A DNA stretch of 64,000 nucleotides, from assembly GCA_944385095.1 (NCBI GenBank), contig CALWVS010000004.1:62001-126000 (forward strand), written 5' to 3'. Below the pieces are notes generated by a model. That model searched no databases, was not told the origin of the DNA, and saw only the letters and a list, made by a program, of their open reading frames with translations. A program made the translations under genes and the position numbers. Position 1 is the stretch's first letter. Each line of letters begins with the position of its first letter. This stretch comes from an uncultured Oscillospiraceae bacterium. Lineage in GTDB: Bacteria; Bacillota; Clostridia; Oscillospirales; Oscillospiraceae. Shown here in pieces: positions 28,020 to 36,455 of the stretch.

Positions 28020-29360
28020 ATGTTTTCCTGTGATTCCAGAGTTCTGGATATTCTGCAAACCCTGCATACAGCCGGTTTTCAGGCGTATCTGGTTGGTGGC
28101 TGTGTACGAGATGCCCTGCTGGGAACGGTTCCCCATGACTATGACTGTGCCACTTCTGCTCTGCCAGATGAAATTCTGTCCGTCTGTTCCCAGTACCACT
28201 GTATTCCCACAGGAGTACAACATGGAACCATTACAGTCATTCATGATGGGCTGCCAGTGGAAGTGACCACCTTTCGTATGGACGGGGATTATCATGACCA
28301 TCGACATCCAGAGCAGGTGTCCTTTACACCGGAACTCGCCCATGACTTAGCCCGTCGGGATTTTACCATCAATGCAATGGCATGGTCAGAACATGGTGTG
28401 GTTGACCTCTTTGGCGGGCAGCAGGATTTGGAACAGAAGGTGCTTCGCTGTGTTGGCACGCCTGAACAGCGATTCCAGGAAGATGCTTTGCGGATTCTAC
28501 GGGGATTGCGTTTTGCCGCTCAACTTGGTTTTTCCATTCATTCTGACACTGCTTCTGCCATTCATACCTGTTTTCCTCTGTTGTCCTATGTCTCTCAGGA
28601 ACGGATTACCACCGAGTTTTCCAAACTGATTTGCGGCAGATTTGCAGAAGAAATTTTGCTTTCTTACTCAGATGTGGTGGCATTTCTCCTTCCTGAATTA
28701 GCCCCCACTATGAATTTTCAGCAACATAACCCCCACCACTGCTATGATATTTATACCCACAGCGTCAAAGCCATGTCCCATACTTCCCCAAAACTGCATC
28801 TGCGGCTTGCCGCTCTCTTACATGACATCGGAAAACCAGACTGTTTTACGATGGATGAACAGGGCATAGGGCATTTTTATCAACATGCCTCTCTGGGTGC
28901 GAAACAGGCTGACCAGCTCTGTCAGCGTCTGCGCCTTGACAATGCCACCCGTTCTCAGGTTGTAACCCTGATTCAATCCCATGGCATTGTGTTTTCCCCC
29001 ACCGAAAAACTCATCCGTCGTTGGCTCCATCGACTGGGAGAAGATATGTTTTTTGATTTACTGGAGTTACAGGAAGCAGACCAGTCCGCCTGTGCAGATG
29101 GGCTGTCAGAGAATCTTCCCAACATCCGAACCCTTGCCACAGAAATTCTTGCACAAAAACCCTGTCTCACCCTGAAAGAGCTGGCTGTCAATGGGCACGA
29201 TGCCATAGCATTAGGACTACATGGAAAAGCCATTGGGACAGCCCTCTCCCACCTGCTCCATCTGGTTGTGGAGGGAGAACTTCCCAATGAACGCACCATA
29301 TTACTTGATGCACTCAAGAAAATGGCAGGTGAGTATGGCTCAACGAACAAAAAGGTTTAG
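28020..29360 (+). CDS. cca: CCA tRNA nucleotidyltransferase with HD domain
   Basis: A 446-aa class II protein: LVGGCVRDALLG (nucleotidyltransferase GG/R motif), HDYDCATSA (catalytic DxD), RRDFTINAMAW, EDALRILRGLRFAAQLGF, and a C-terminal HD region with AALLHDIGKPDCF. It adds or repairs the 3' CCA of tRNAs. The ATG at 28020 has AGGAGG 7 bp upstream; the open frame extends nearly 100 codons upstream, antisense to the TauE genes, but is not supported. Confidence 0.93.
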   Translation: MFSCDSRVLDILQTLHTAGFQAYLVGGCVRDALLGTVPHDYDCATSALPDEILSVCSQYHCIPTGVQHGTITVIHDGLPVEVTTFRMDGDYHDHRHPEQVSFTPELAHDLARRDFTINAMAWSEHGVVDLFGGQQDLEQKVLRCVGTPEQRFQEDALRILRGLRFAAQLGFSIHSDTASAIHTCFPLLSYVSQERITTEFSKLICGRFAEEILLSYSDVVAFLLPELAPTMNFQQHNPHHCYDIYTHSVKAMSHTSPKLHLRLAALLHDIGKPDCFTMDEQGIGHFYQHASLGAKQADQLCQRLRLDNATRSQVVTLIQSHGIVFSPTEKLIRRWLHRLGEDMFFDLLELQEADQSACADGLSENLPNIRTLATEILAQKPCLTLKELAVNGHDAIALGLHGKAIGTALSHLLHLVVEGELPNERTILLDALKKMAGEYGSTNKKV

Positions 29361-29445
29361 CTCTGACGGTCTCTCTTAAAAAACAACTGTAACCGGGCTA
29401 TATGTGGCTTCCTATTTGGAACGTGGTGTGAAGAAAGGAAACGGT

Positions 29446-29874
29446 ATGATTCAAAAACGATATACAGATACAGAAAAACTGATTACAAAGATGGATGATT
29501 TGGTATTGACAAAGCATGGAGAGGTTTGCATTTACTCTGGTGATCAATGGTATACGGATGTCTTTGTGGACCTGGATGGAAAACCAGAGCAATTTGAGGA
29601 ATTAAAACCAATGATTTTATATGCAGCCAAAAATCTGTGCAATATGGATTTGATTGCTCAAAAATATTGTGCTTTGAAAGGAGAGTCTAATTTTGCTTTT
29701 GAATATGAAGTGGCATATATCAACCTGAATGCTCCCGATGAAATTAGCCTAAGATACTATGGTATGCAAGTGAATACCGAATTTGATGTGGTGTTTCAAT
29801 GCGTAGAGGATGGATTTTTGCTGAAGCGTTTTGGAACAGTAACGGAAGTTCCACCTGAGTGGGACAAGGAGTAA
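29446..29874 (+). CDS. Uncharacterised 142-aa protein
   Basis: I do not recognise the family. It is acidic, soluble and has no signal peptide or membrane segment; residues such as YINLNAPDEISLRYYG and the C-terminal VTEVPPEWDKE suggest a compact alpha/beta domain of the type seen in immunity or SMI1-like proteins, but no diagnostic motif is visible. The start at MIQKRYTD has AAAGGA upstream. Its sequence is more A+T-rich than the neighbouring genes, which may indicate recent acquisition. Confidence 0.65.
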   Translation: MIQKRYTDTEKLITKMDDLVLTKHGEVCIYSGDQWYTDVFVDLDGKPEQFEELKPMILYAAKNLCNMDLIAQKYCALKGESNFAFEYEVAYINLNAPDEISLRYYGMQVNTEFDVVFQCVEDGFLLKRFGTVTEVPPEWDKE

Positions 29875-30020
29875 TCAAAGACACTTCTCATGTTCTATTT
29901 TTCATTGGCGCACTTACCCACTTTACTACATAATACACCATCACACCACATTCCAAAAATAAAACCACAATAGCCAAAATCATTGGGATTCTTTTGACGG
30001 GTGACATGCTTTTTTGACAG

Positions 30021-30073
30021 AAAAAATCCAGTAAGGTATGATAGCAAATTCTATCATTCCCCACTGGATTTTT
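30021..30073. terminator. Bidirectional terminator downstream of the DUF308 gene
   Basis: A long interrupted hairpin: AAAAATCCAGT pairs with ACTGGATTTTT, with an inner TATGATAG/CTATCAT stem. A/T runs lie on both sides. The surrounding 29875-30105 contains no supported gene. Confidence 0.7.
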
Positions 30074-30105
30074 CACTTGTTTTTCATTGTCAATGTGATT
30101 CTCTT

Positions 30106-30687
30106 TTACAAATCTTCGCTCCAGCCCTCTGTCTCAATAGGGCTGATTTTTTCTATGGCTTTGCTCAGGCGATAAATCAAAAACAGGTCGCTCACACCAT
30201 CAAAAATGAGAGACAATCCAATGAGCAGTGCCAGCAGTTCAAAGGTGACAAATGGGTTGATGAATATAGTCACACCCAGACCAATGGTGACAATGGCAAG
30301 GAGAAAATCCAACCACCAGCGGTTCCAGCGGCATTTCATCAGAGAAAATGCACCCTGTAAGTCAATCAGACCATGATACAGCAGAACCGCAGCAAACACA
30401 TACTGAATCATTACAATCACAGAAGCTGGATTGGTGGTGAGCCACAGACCAATGGCAACCAGGATAATCCCCGGAATTAAAAACCACGCCTGCAACTGTT
30501 CCCGTCTATGTCTGGTGAGCCAGCCGCCAATATAAATCACACCACATACCATCAGGGATGCCCCTGAAAAAATACTTAAAAACTGCACTGAGCGATTGGG
30601 TAAAAAAATCAACAATACGCCAATGATAATGGTGACAACAGCCGCAATGATACTGCTTCTCCTCTGTTCCCGTAAAATGGTACCCAT
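30106..30687 (-). CDS. DUF308/HdeD-like membrane protein
   Basis: A 193-aa protein with six predicted membrane helices in pairs (for example AAVVTIIIGVLLIFLP and LDFLLAIVTIGLGVTIFI), the repeated two-helix pattern of the HdeD/DUF308 family. The function in Firmicutes is unknown; E. coli HdeD relates to acid resistance. GAGG lies 9 bp before the start. It is 20 bp downstream of the amidohydrolase and probably cotranscribed. Confidence 0.85.
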   Translation of the reverse strand: MGTILREQRRSSIIAAVVTIIIGVLLIFLPNRSVQFLSIFSGASLMVCGVIYIGGWLTRHRREQLQAWFLIPGIILVAIGLWLTTNPASVIVMIQYVFAAVLLYHGLIDLQGAFSLMKCRWNRWWLDFLLAIVTIGLGVTIFINPFVTFELLALLIGLSLIFDGVSDLFLIYRLSKAIEKISPIETEGWSEDL

Positions 30688-30707
30688 ATGGGAAAACCTC
30701 TCTTTCT

Positions 30708-32303
30708 CTATGCTTGTCTATAAATGGTCTGTCCCCTCTGAATGGTCTCCAAAACCTGAATATCCCGGAGCATACTGGGGGGAACCCGCAGTGGGTCATG
30801 GGATAATATCACAAAGTTTGCCTGTTTTCCACTTTTCAGAGTTCCTTTTTCTTCTTCCTCAAAATACTGGTAGGCTGCGTTGATTGTCACTGCCTTCAAT
30901 GCCTCCAATACCGGAATCCGCTCCTCTGCCCCTAAGAGTTTGCCCTCTTTTGTGATGCGATTGACTGCACACCACACCGTTTCCAGCATGTTTGGAGCAA
31001 TTACAGGTGTATCCTGATGGAACGTAAATAGAATGCCATGTTTCAGGGCTGAGGCGGCTGGGCTGATATGGCTTGCCCGTTCTCTGCCCAGATTTTTGAG
31101 ATGCACATCTCCCAAGTGGTACACATGGGCAACAAAAAAGGATGGAATCATAGTAAGAGACTTCACTGCCTCCATTTGGTCCTCTCCCAACAACTGGGCA
31201 TGGACCATCACCGGTCTTTCCAGCTTTTTTCCCTTATCTCGCTCCACCTGTGCCATCACAGTGAGGTATTGCTCCGCTGCCCTGTCTCCATTGCAGTGTG
31301 CCAACAGTTGAACCCCCTGCTCCAGAGCCTGTGCTATATAGTCATAAACCTGCTGGTCAGTTAAAACGGGGTATCCGCAATCCTCCTTTTCTCCCCCTTC
31401 ATAGGGTATTCTCAGCCATGCCGTGCGCCCCTGTGGAGAGCCATCCAAAAATATTTTATTGCCACCCAGTTTCAGATGATTTCGGTATACTCCCTCATGT
31501 GCCTGAAATACTTTCTGTATTTGCTGGCAGTCTCTGGGGTCCTTATACGCCACAACATCCAGCTTCAACAGATTTTTCTCCATTGCCTGCTGATAGAGGG
31601 GGACCATTGCATCCATGAACATACCCTCTTGTACTGTAGTAATTCCATAAGAGGCATACCGCTCCTGGGCTTTCAACATGGCATCCAGCAGTTTTTGTGG
31701 GTCGTCCATAGGAACTTTCTTCTGGAAAAAAAGAAAGGCATTTTCTTCCATATAGCCCGTCAGTTTCCCCTGTGCATCTACCTCCATCACTCCCCCATCC
31801 GGACACGGGGTGGCTTCTGTAATGCCCAACTGTTCCAGTGCTCTGGTATTATAGACCCCCACATGACCAGAGGCATGCTGAATGATGACTGGATGCTCTG
31901 GGCAATATGTGTCCAGCATCTCACGTTTGGGGGGTGTACCTTCTTGGAGACAGTTGTGGTCATAGCCGGTCCCCTTGACCCACTGCCCCTTTGGAATGTG
32001 CTGTTCCTGTACAAAATCAGCTAGCTTTTGGCACAACTCCTCCTGTGTTGCACATTCCCCCAGTGGAACTTGCAGCATGGCATTGGCGTATGCCATAAAA
32101 TGGCTGTGTGGATCAAGAAAGGCTGGCATTAAGGTTTTTCCCTGTAAATCCACCTTTCTGGTCTGTGTATTGGATAGCTGTTGTGCCTGTTCCAAAGACC
32201 CAACATAGCGAATACGCCCATTTTCCTCCAGCAACGCCTGTGCATAGAGGGTATCTTCCAAGGTGAGGATAGTACCACCATAATAGAGTGTACTGTCTGC
32301 CAT
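30708..32303 (-). CDS. YtcJ-like amidohydrolase
   Basis: A 531-aa amidohydrolase 3 family protein. The N-terminal metal motif is LDPHSHF (HxH), with later GYDHNC, HCNGDRAAEQ and the C-terminal TFHQDTPV metal Asp region, then GKQANFVILSHDP typical of the family beta-sandwich end. It is predicted to hydrolyse a C-N bond in an exogenous amide or cyclic amide; the substrate is unknown. The start at MADSTLYYGG is placed after a GGGGCGGAAGG stretch; an upstream GTG twelve codons away is an alternative. Confidence 0.88.
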   Translation of the reverse strand: MADSTLYYGGTILTLEDTLYAQALLEENGRIRYVGSLEQAQQLSNTQTRKVDLQGKTLMPAFLDPHSHFMAYANAMLQVPLGECATQEELCQKLADFVQEQHIPKGQWVKGTGYDHNCLQEGTPPKREMLDTYCPEHPVIIQHASGHVGVYNTRALEQLGITEATPCPDGGVMEVDAQGKLTGYMEENAFLFFQKKVPMDDPQKLLDAMLKAQERYASYGITTVQEGMFMDAMVPLYQQAMEKNLLKLDVVAYKDPRDCQQIQKVFQAHEGVYRNHLKLGGNKIFLDGSPQGRTAWLRIPYEGGEKEDCGYPVLTDQQVYDYIAQALEQGVQLLAHCNGDRAAEQYLTVMAQVERDKGKKLERPVMVHAQLLGEDQMEAVKSLTMIPSFFVAHVYHLGDVHLKNLGRERASHISPAASALKHGILFTFHQDTPVIAPNMLETVWCAVNRITKEGKLLGAEERIPVLEALKAVTINAAYQYFEEEEKGTLKSGKQANFVILSHDPLRVPPSMLRDIQVLETIQRGQTIYRQA

Positions 32304-32412
32304 CGCCTTCCGCCCCTTTCTTCCTCCGTATGATAGCACGCTTCCCTGTGCATATCATGGCTATTCTGTAAACTTTCCCATATAGTATCAGACTTTTTTC
32401 CCAACTTATACA

Positions 32413-32449
32413 AAAACCATTGAGAATCCATGTGTATCTCAATGGTTTT
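32413..32449 (-). terminator. Terminator of the moa/TetR transcript
   Basis: An 11-13 bp stem (32413-32425 with 32437-32449) and an 11-nt loop, with a T run on the minus strand. It begins right after the TetR stop codon. Confidence 0.75.
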
Positions 32450-32454
32450 GTGTG

Positions 32455-33033
32455 TTATTTCTTCAGACTACAAATCAGACGGGGCATGACTTCTCTGGTG
32501 TAGTCACTCAAAGAGTAGCTGCCATCACAGATACAGTAGTCATAGATGATGGCACGCTCTGCCATGGTGTATAGCTTTTGTACTTCATCACAGGAAATAT
32601 CATCGGTGATTTCTCCCCGATACTGCCCTTCCTGAATAATCTCCCGAATAATTTTATAATAAAACCGGTCTTTGTGCTGCAAATGTCGATCCCCTTTTGT
32701 CACAACCTGAGATGAATAAAGGGAGGCAATCAACCCCACCGGAATCTCTTTCTCAAACATATCATGAACGGTGTAACAGAGAAACAGCAATTTATCAAAG
32801 GCGTTCATGTCTGGGTCAAGGGTTTTCACTGTCTCCTCATACTTTGCATCACACAAATCAGAGAGGGAGGACAATAACTCATCCTTACTATTATAGTAGT
32901 GATAAAAGCTACCTTTGGAAGTACCCGACTCTGCTACAATATCATCAATGGTCGTTTCATTGTACCCTTTTTCATGAAATAGCTTCCATGCTACCTTTGT
33001 AATTTTCATTTTTGTGGTGTTGGCTCGTGCCAT
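32455..33033 (-). CDS. TetR-family transcriptional regulator
   Basis: A 192-aa protein. The N-terminal TetR HTH is TTIDDIVAESGTSKGSFYHYY with a preceding AWKLFHEKGYNE helix; the C-terminal ligand domain is not recognisable. GGGGGAG lies 5 bp before the ATG at 33033. It is the last gene of the ferredoxin-AOR-moa cluster, 22 bp after the MOSC-MogA gene, which makes it a candidate regulator of that cluster and of the dyads at 39221, 42658 and 42782. This is inference from position. Confidence 0.88.
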   Translation of the reverse strand: MARANTTKMKITKVAWKLFHEKGYNETTIDDIVAESGTSKGSFYHYYNSKDELLSSLSDLCDAKYEETVKTLDPDMNAFDKLLFLCYTVHDMFEKEIPVGLIASLYSSQVVTKGDRHLQHKDRFYYKIIREIIQEGQYRGEITDDISCDEVQKLYTMAERAIIYDYCICDGSYSLSDYTREVMPRLICSLKK

Positions 33034-33055
33034 ATGTACTCCCCCTCTATCTTTT

Positions 33056-33979
33056 TTAGGTTCTTGCACAGTTGGACGCTTTTTGGGTCAATATCTCCAA
33101 TCCATGGGTCAGGTGTGGTAAAATATATCCCAGACATTCCTCCACCGCTTTGGGGCTGCCCGGCAGATTGACAATCAAGGTCTGTTTCCGAATGCCAGCC
33201 TGTGCCCGTGAAAGCATCGCGCGCCCCGTAATTTGCAGACTATAATACCGCATGGCTTCTGGAATCCCGGGCACCTGCCGCTCTGTAATGCTCATAGTTG
33301 CTTCTGGCATCACATCTCTGGGAGAAAATCCAGTACCTCCTGTGGTTAAAATCAAATCAGCCTGATTCTGGTCACAGATTTCCCTCATGGTGTCTGCCAG
33401 CTGCTGTTGCTCATCTGGAAGCAGCACTTTGGAAACCACGCTGAACCCTGCCTCTTTTACCATCTGTTCAATCACAGGGGCACTTTTGTCCTCCCGCTCC
33501 CCACGAAAGCCTGCATCACTGGAGGTAATCACTGCCACACGGAAAGGAACAAAACTAATTTCCAGTTCATCTCCCTCTTGAATCACACCACCGTGGAGTA
33601 CCTTTGCAAACACACCCTCTCTTGGCATGATGCAGTCTCCCATCTGTTGAAAAATGGCGCAGCCGTGGTGACATTCCTTGCCAATCTGGGTCATTTCCAG
33701 CACCACCTCACCACAGGTAAAGCGTGTGCCAATGGGCAATGTTTTAAAATCAATCCCCTCAACCACCAAATTTTCACCAAATGCACCATCTTCCACCACC
33801 GCACCACGCTGGCGGAATGCCTCAATCTTGTCCCAGGACAGCAAACTCACCTGCCTGTGCCAGTTGCCTGCATGGGCATCTCCTTCAATTCCATGATTTT
33901 CAATCAAAGTCACCCGATGTACATTTCGCTTTTGTACCCCTTTGATTTCACTGATGCAGGTGGCAATCACCTTTCCCAT
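33056..33979 (-). CDS. MOSC domain-MogA/MoaB fusion for pterin-cofactor synthesis
   Basis: A 307-aa protein in two parts. Residues 1-~140 form a MOSC domain (GIEGDAHAGNWHRQVSLLS, GAFGENL, IGKECHHGCAIFQ). Residues ~145-307 form a MogA/MoaB molybdopterin adenylyltransferase domain (VAVITSSDAGFRGERED, LILTTGGTGFSPRDVMPEAT, LIVNLPGSPKAVEE). The adenylyltransferase activates molybdopterin before metal insertion. The MOSC part may bind sulfur or the cofactor via the conserved Cys. GGAGG lies 5 bp upstream of the chosen ATG, which starts 1 bp after moaA ends. Confidence 0.9.
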   Translation of the reverse strand: MGKVIATCISEIKGVQKRNVHRVTLIENHGIEGDAHAGNWHRQVSLLSWDKIEAFRQRGAVVEDGAFGENLVVEGIDFKTLPIGTRFTCGEVVLEMTQIGKECHHGCAIFQQMGDCIMPREGVFAKVLHGGVIQEGDELEISFVPFRVAVITSSDAGFRGEREDKSAPVIEQMVKEAGFSVVSKVLLPDEQQQLADTMREICDQNQADLILTTGGTGFSPRDVMPEATMSITERQVPGIPEAMRYYSLQITGRAMLSRAQAGIRKQTLIVNLPGSPKAVEECLGYILPHLTHGLEILTQKASNCART

Positions 33980-33980
33980 A

Positions 33981-34958
33981 TTATCCTCCAATCTGTGACA
34001 TCTTGCGATGTTCACGGTCTGTAAATTCTCCCTGTAATTCAAAATGGTGTCCTTTGGGCTTTGCCAGAATGCCATCTTGCAGAGCATGAAACAGCTTTTC
34101 TTCATCCCATTCTCTCAAATAGGGACGCAGCATCACACCAGTATCATATTGCAGACAGGTTTTCAGGTAGCCATCTGCGGTCAACCGCACCCGGTTACAA
34201 CTATCACAAAATTTATGACTAACTGCACTGATAAAGCCAATTTTCCCCTGAAATCCCTCCAGTGAATAGTACACAGAGGGACCATTGCCACGGGCTTCTG
34301 GGTATAGGGTCAGCTTGCCAAAATTGCGTTCCAATACCTCACGCACCTGCTGTTCTCCAACCGCTTCAAATTGACAGCCCATCCCAATAGGCATCACTTC
34401 AATAAAGCGTACATCGGTGTCTGTATGCTGGGCAAAACATGCAATCTGACACAGTTCCTGTTCTTGAATCGGTGCCATTGGTACCGTATTGATTTTCAGC
34501 TTGACCAGGTTTTCCTGCTGAGCAAGGGCAATTCCTCTGAGTACTGCATCCAGCTCGTTTCGTCTGGTGATGGATTGAAAGGTCTCAGGATTCAGCGTAT
34601 CCAAACTGACAGTAATACAGTCAATCCCAGCATTCACCAGCTTATGGTAGTACTGTTCTAACAGTACGCCATTGGTGGTAATGGTCACACTACGGATCCC
34701 CTCAATTCCCTTTAACTGGGCAATGAGCGTCTCCACCCCTTTGCGCACCAGCGGTTCCCCACCAGTAATTTTAATTTTCTCCAACCCATACTTTGCCATA
34801 AAACGACACAGAGCAGTCAATTCATCAAACGTCAAAATTTCACTGTGTGACATGCTTTCCACGCCCTCCTCAGGCATACAGTACACACAGCGCAAATTAC
34901 ACCGGTCTGTAATGGAAATACGGATATAATCTATGGTTCTGCCAAAACTGTCTTTCAT
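33981..34958 (-). CDS. moaA: GTP 3',8-cyclase MoaA
   Basis: A 325-aa radical SAM protein. The N-terminal cluster motif is [27 protein letters not shown] is the SAM-binding GGE, and the second [4Fe-4S] site is [18 protein letters not shown]. It ends in GG, required for activity in MoaA. It converts GTP to the precursor used by MoaC. It overlaps moaC by 4 bp. Confidence 0.96.
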   Translation of the reverse strand: MKDSFGRTIDYIRISITDRCNLRCVYCMPEEGVESMSHSEILTFDELTALCRFMAKYGLEKIKITGGEPLVRKGVETLIAQLKGIEGIRSVTITTNGVLLEQYYHKLVNAGIDCITVSLDTLNPETFQSITRRNELDAVLRGIALAQQENLVKLKINTVPMAPIQEQELCQIACFAQHTDTDVRFIEVMPIGMGCQFEAVGEQQVREVLERNFGKLTLYPEARGNGPSVYYSLEGFQGKIGFISAVSHKFCDSCNRVRLTADGYLKTCLQYDTGVMLRPYLREWDEEKLFHALQDGILAKPKGHHFELQGEFTDREHRKMSQIGG

Positions 34959-35431
34959 CGCACAAATTCTCCGCTCTTTCCACCGCTTTTATAGTCCAGA
35001 TGAATATTGGTCAGTTCCATCCGCTTATCAATGGCCTTACACATGTCATAGATGGTCAGCAGTGCCACATTCACCCCAGTCAATGCCTCCATCTCCACAC
35101 CAGTCTGCCCACTGATTTTCACAGTGCAGATGGCTTTGATTTGATTTTTCTCCTGATTCACTTCAAAATCTACTGCACACTTGGAAATCAAAAGTGGGTG
35201 GCACATGGGAATCAGATGGGGTGTCTGTTTGGCTGCCAAAATGCCAGCCACACGGGCAACCCCCAACACGTCCCCTTTTTCCACTGTACCCTGAAGTACC
35301 GCCTTCATCACTGCATCGTTGACCTGAATGACACCAGAGGCCACAGCCGTACGGGAAGTGACTGCCTTCTCTGATACATCCACCATAATGGCGTTCCCAT
35401 GTGCATCAAAATGGGTCAATTTTTCTTCCAT
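34955..35431 (-). CDS. moaC: Cyclic pyranopterin monophosphate synthase MoaC
   Basis: A 158-aa protein with [10 protein letters not shown] and [23 protein letters not shown], the MoaC catalytic region. It forms cPMP from the MoaA product. The start at 35431 (MEEKLTHFD) has AAAGGA 8 bp upstream; it lies 5 bp after the ThiF/MoeB gene. Confidence 0.95.
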   Translation of the reverse strand: MEEKLTHFDAHGNAIMVDVSEKAVTSRTAVASGVIQVNDAVMKAVLQGTVEKGDVLGVARVAGILAAKQTPHLIPMCHPLLISKCAVDFEVNQEKNQIKAICTVKISGQTGVEMEALTGVNVALLTIYDMCKAIDKRMELTNIHLDYKSGGKSGEFVR

Positions 35432-35436
35432 CTCTC

Positions 35437-36168
35437 TCATCCTTTCCCACAACAGGGGCAATGTGGATTTTTGGAAAGGGCAATGCGGTCAAAGGTCATG
35501 TCCAACAAATTGACAAAAACCATGGTACCTTCTAAGCTCTCTCCAGCACCCACAATATACTTCAAAACCTCACACGCCTGCATGGAGCCAATCACCCCAG
35601 GCACAGCCCCCAGCACACCAATTTTTTGGGCACTCACGGTCTCTCTCTGGTCTTTTGTGGGGTCACTGAGACAGCGCAAACAGGGACCATCTGTTCCAAG
35701 AATGGCAACTTGCCCATAAAACTCATAAATTGCCCCATAAACATGGGGCTTTCTGAGCTGGATGCAGGTATCACTGATGAGGTAGCGTGTTTCAAAATTA
35801 TCGGTTGCATCTACTATTATATCATATTCACCAAAGAGTTGTACACAATTCTCAGGAGATATTTTATCATTTATACAATATATCTTACACTGGCTGTTTC
35901 TCTCCCTCAAATGTCTGGCTGCTGCCTCTGCCTTTGGTTTTCCCACATCCTGTTCTGTATAGAGAATTTGCCGCTGCAAATTGCTCTCCTCTACTACATC
36001 AAAATCCACAAGCCCGACGGTACCCACACCGGCTGCCACCAGCTCCAGTGCCACTGGACAGCCCAATCCCCCTACTCCTACAATCAAAACCCTACTGTCT
36101 TGAATTTTCTTCTGTCCCTCTCTGCCCACCTGAGACAAAATATAGTGGCGGTGGTAACGTTCCTGCAT
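35437..36168 (-). CDS. MoeB/ThiF-family sulfur-carrier adenylyltransferase
   Basis: A 243-aa E1-like enzyme. The ATP motif is [20 protein letters not shown], and the signature is [13 protein letters not shown]. The Zn cysteines are in CLRCL (~residue 170) and CPCC at the C-terminus. It adenylates the C-terminal Gly-Gly of a MoaD/ThiS carrier before sulfur transfer. The carrier encoded 70 bp upstream (36238-36435) is the natural partner. ThiF and MoeB cannot be separated by sequence here; the moa neighbourhood favours MoeB. Confidence 0.92.
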   Translation of the reverse strand: MQERYHRHYILSQVGREGQKKIQDSRVLIVGVGGLGCPVALELVAAGVGTVGLVDFDVVEESNLQRQILYTEQDVGKPKAEAAARHLRERNSQCKIYCINDKISPENCVQLFGEYDIIVDATDNFETRYLISDTCIQLRKPHVYGAIYEFYGQVAILGTDGPCLRCLSDPTKDQRETVSAQKIGVLGAVPGVIGSMQACEVLKYIVGAGESLEGTMVFVNLLDMTFDRIALSKNPHCPCCGKG

Positions 36169-36190
36169 ACACCTTCACAACTCCTCTCTA

Positions 36191-36232
36191 CAAAAAAACA
36201 GGCTATTACCCATGGGTAACAGCCTGTTTTTT
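36191..36232 (-). terminator. Terminator/attenuator between the MoaD-like and MoeB-like genes
   Basis: A long stem (AAACAGGCT/AGCCTGTTT with inner TTACCC/GGGTAA and one mismatch) followed on the minus strand by seven T. It divides the ferredoxin-AOR-MoaD unit from the moeB-moaC-moaA unit; partial read-through would be needed if no second promoter exists. Confidence 0.8.
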
Positions 36233-36237
36233 ACAAC

Positions 36238-36435
36238 TTAACCTCCAGCGAGCAAATGATGAATTTTCAGGTCGTCATTCTCTGCCAGTACCACATTAGG
36301 GTAGTCCTCCGGCCACACCAGTTGCCCATTGACCTTCGTTACCAGCTTGGGCCATGTGAAATTCATATGTTCAATGACCCCCTGAATGGTCAGTCCCTCA
36401 TGCCAGTCTGGATAGGGACGGTCGTTTAACATCAT
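36238..36435 (-). CDS. MoaD/ThiS-like sulfur carrier, AOR-linked
   Basis: A 65-aa ubiquitin-like protein ending in LLAGG, the diglycine tail that becomes the thiocarboxylate. Core residues GVIEHMNFTWPKLVTKVNG and LAENDDLKIHHLL fit a MoaD/ThiS fold. The start at ATG 36435 has GAGG 8 bp upstream; a GTG three codons earlier would abut it. It is 20 bp after the AOR gene, a place where MoaD-like genes commonly occur beside AORs. It probably supplies dithiolene sulfur for the tungstopterin. No MoaE is seen in the window. Confidence 0.85.
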   Translation of the reverse strand: MMLNDRPYPDWHEGLTIQGVIEHMNFTWPKLVTKVNGQLVWPEDYPNVVLAENDDLKIHHLLAGG

Positions 36436-36455
36436 TGCGCTCACCTCACTCTTTG

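Noticed and set aside
29888..30076. 62-aa minus-strand open frame with one hydrophobic stretch
   Set aside because: No RBS before any candidate start, and the frame includes the terminator of the upstream DUF308 gene.
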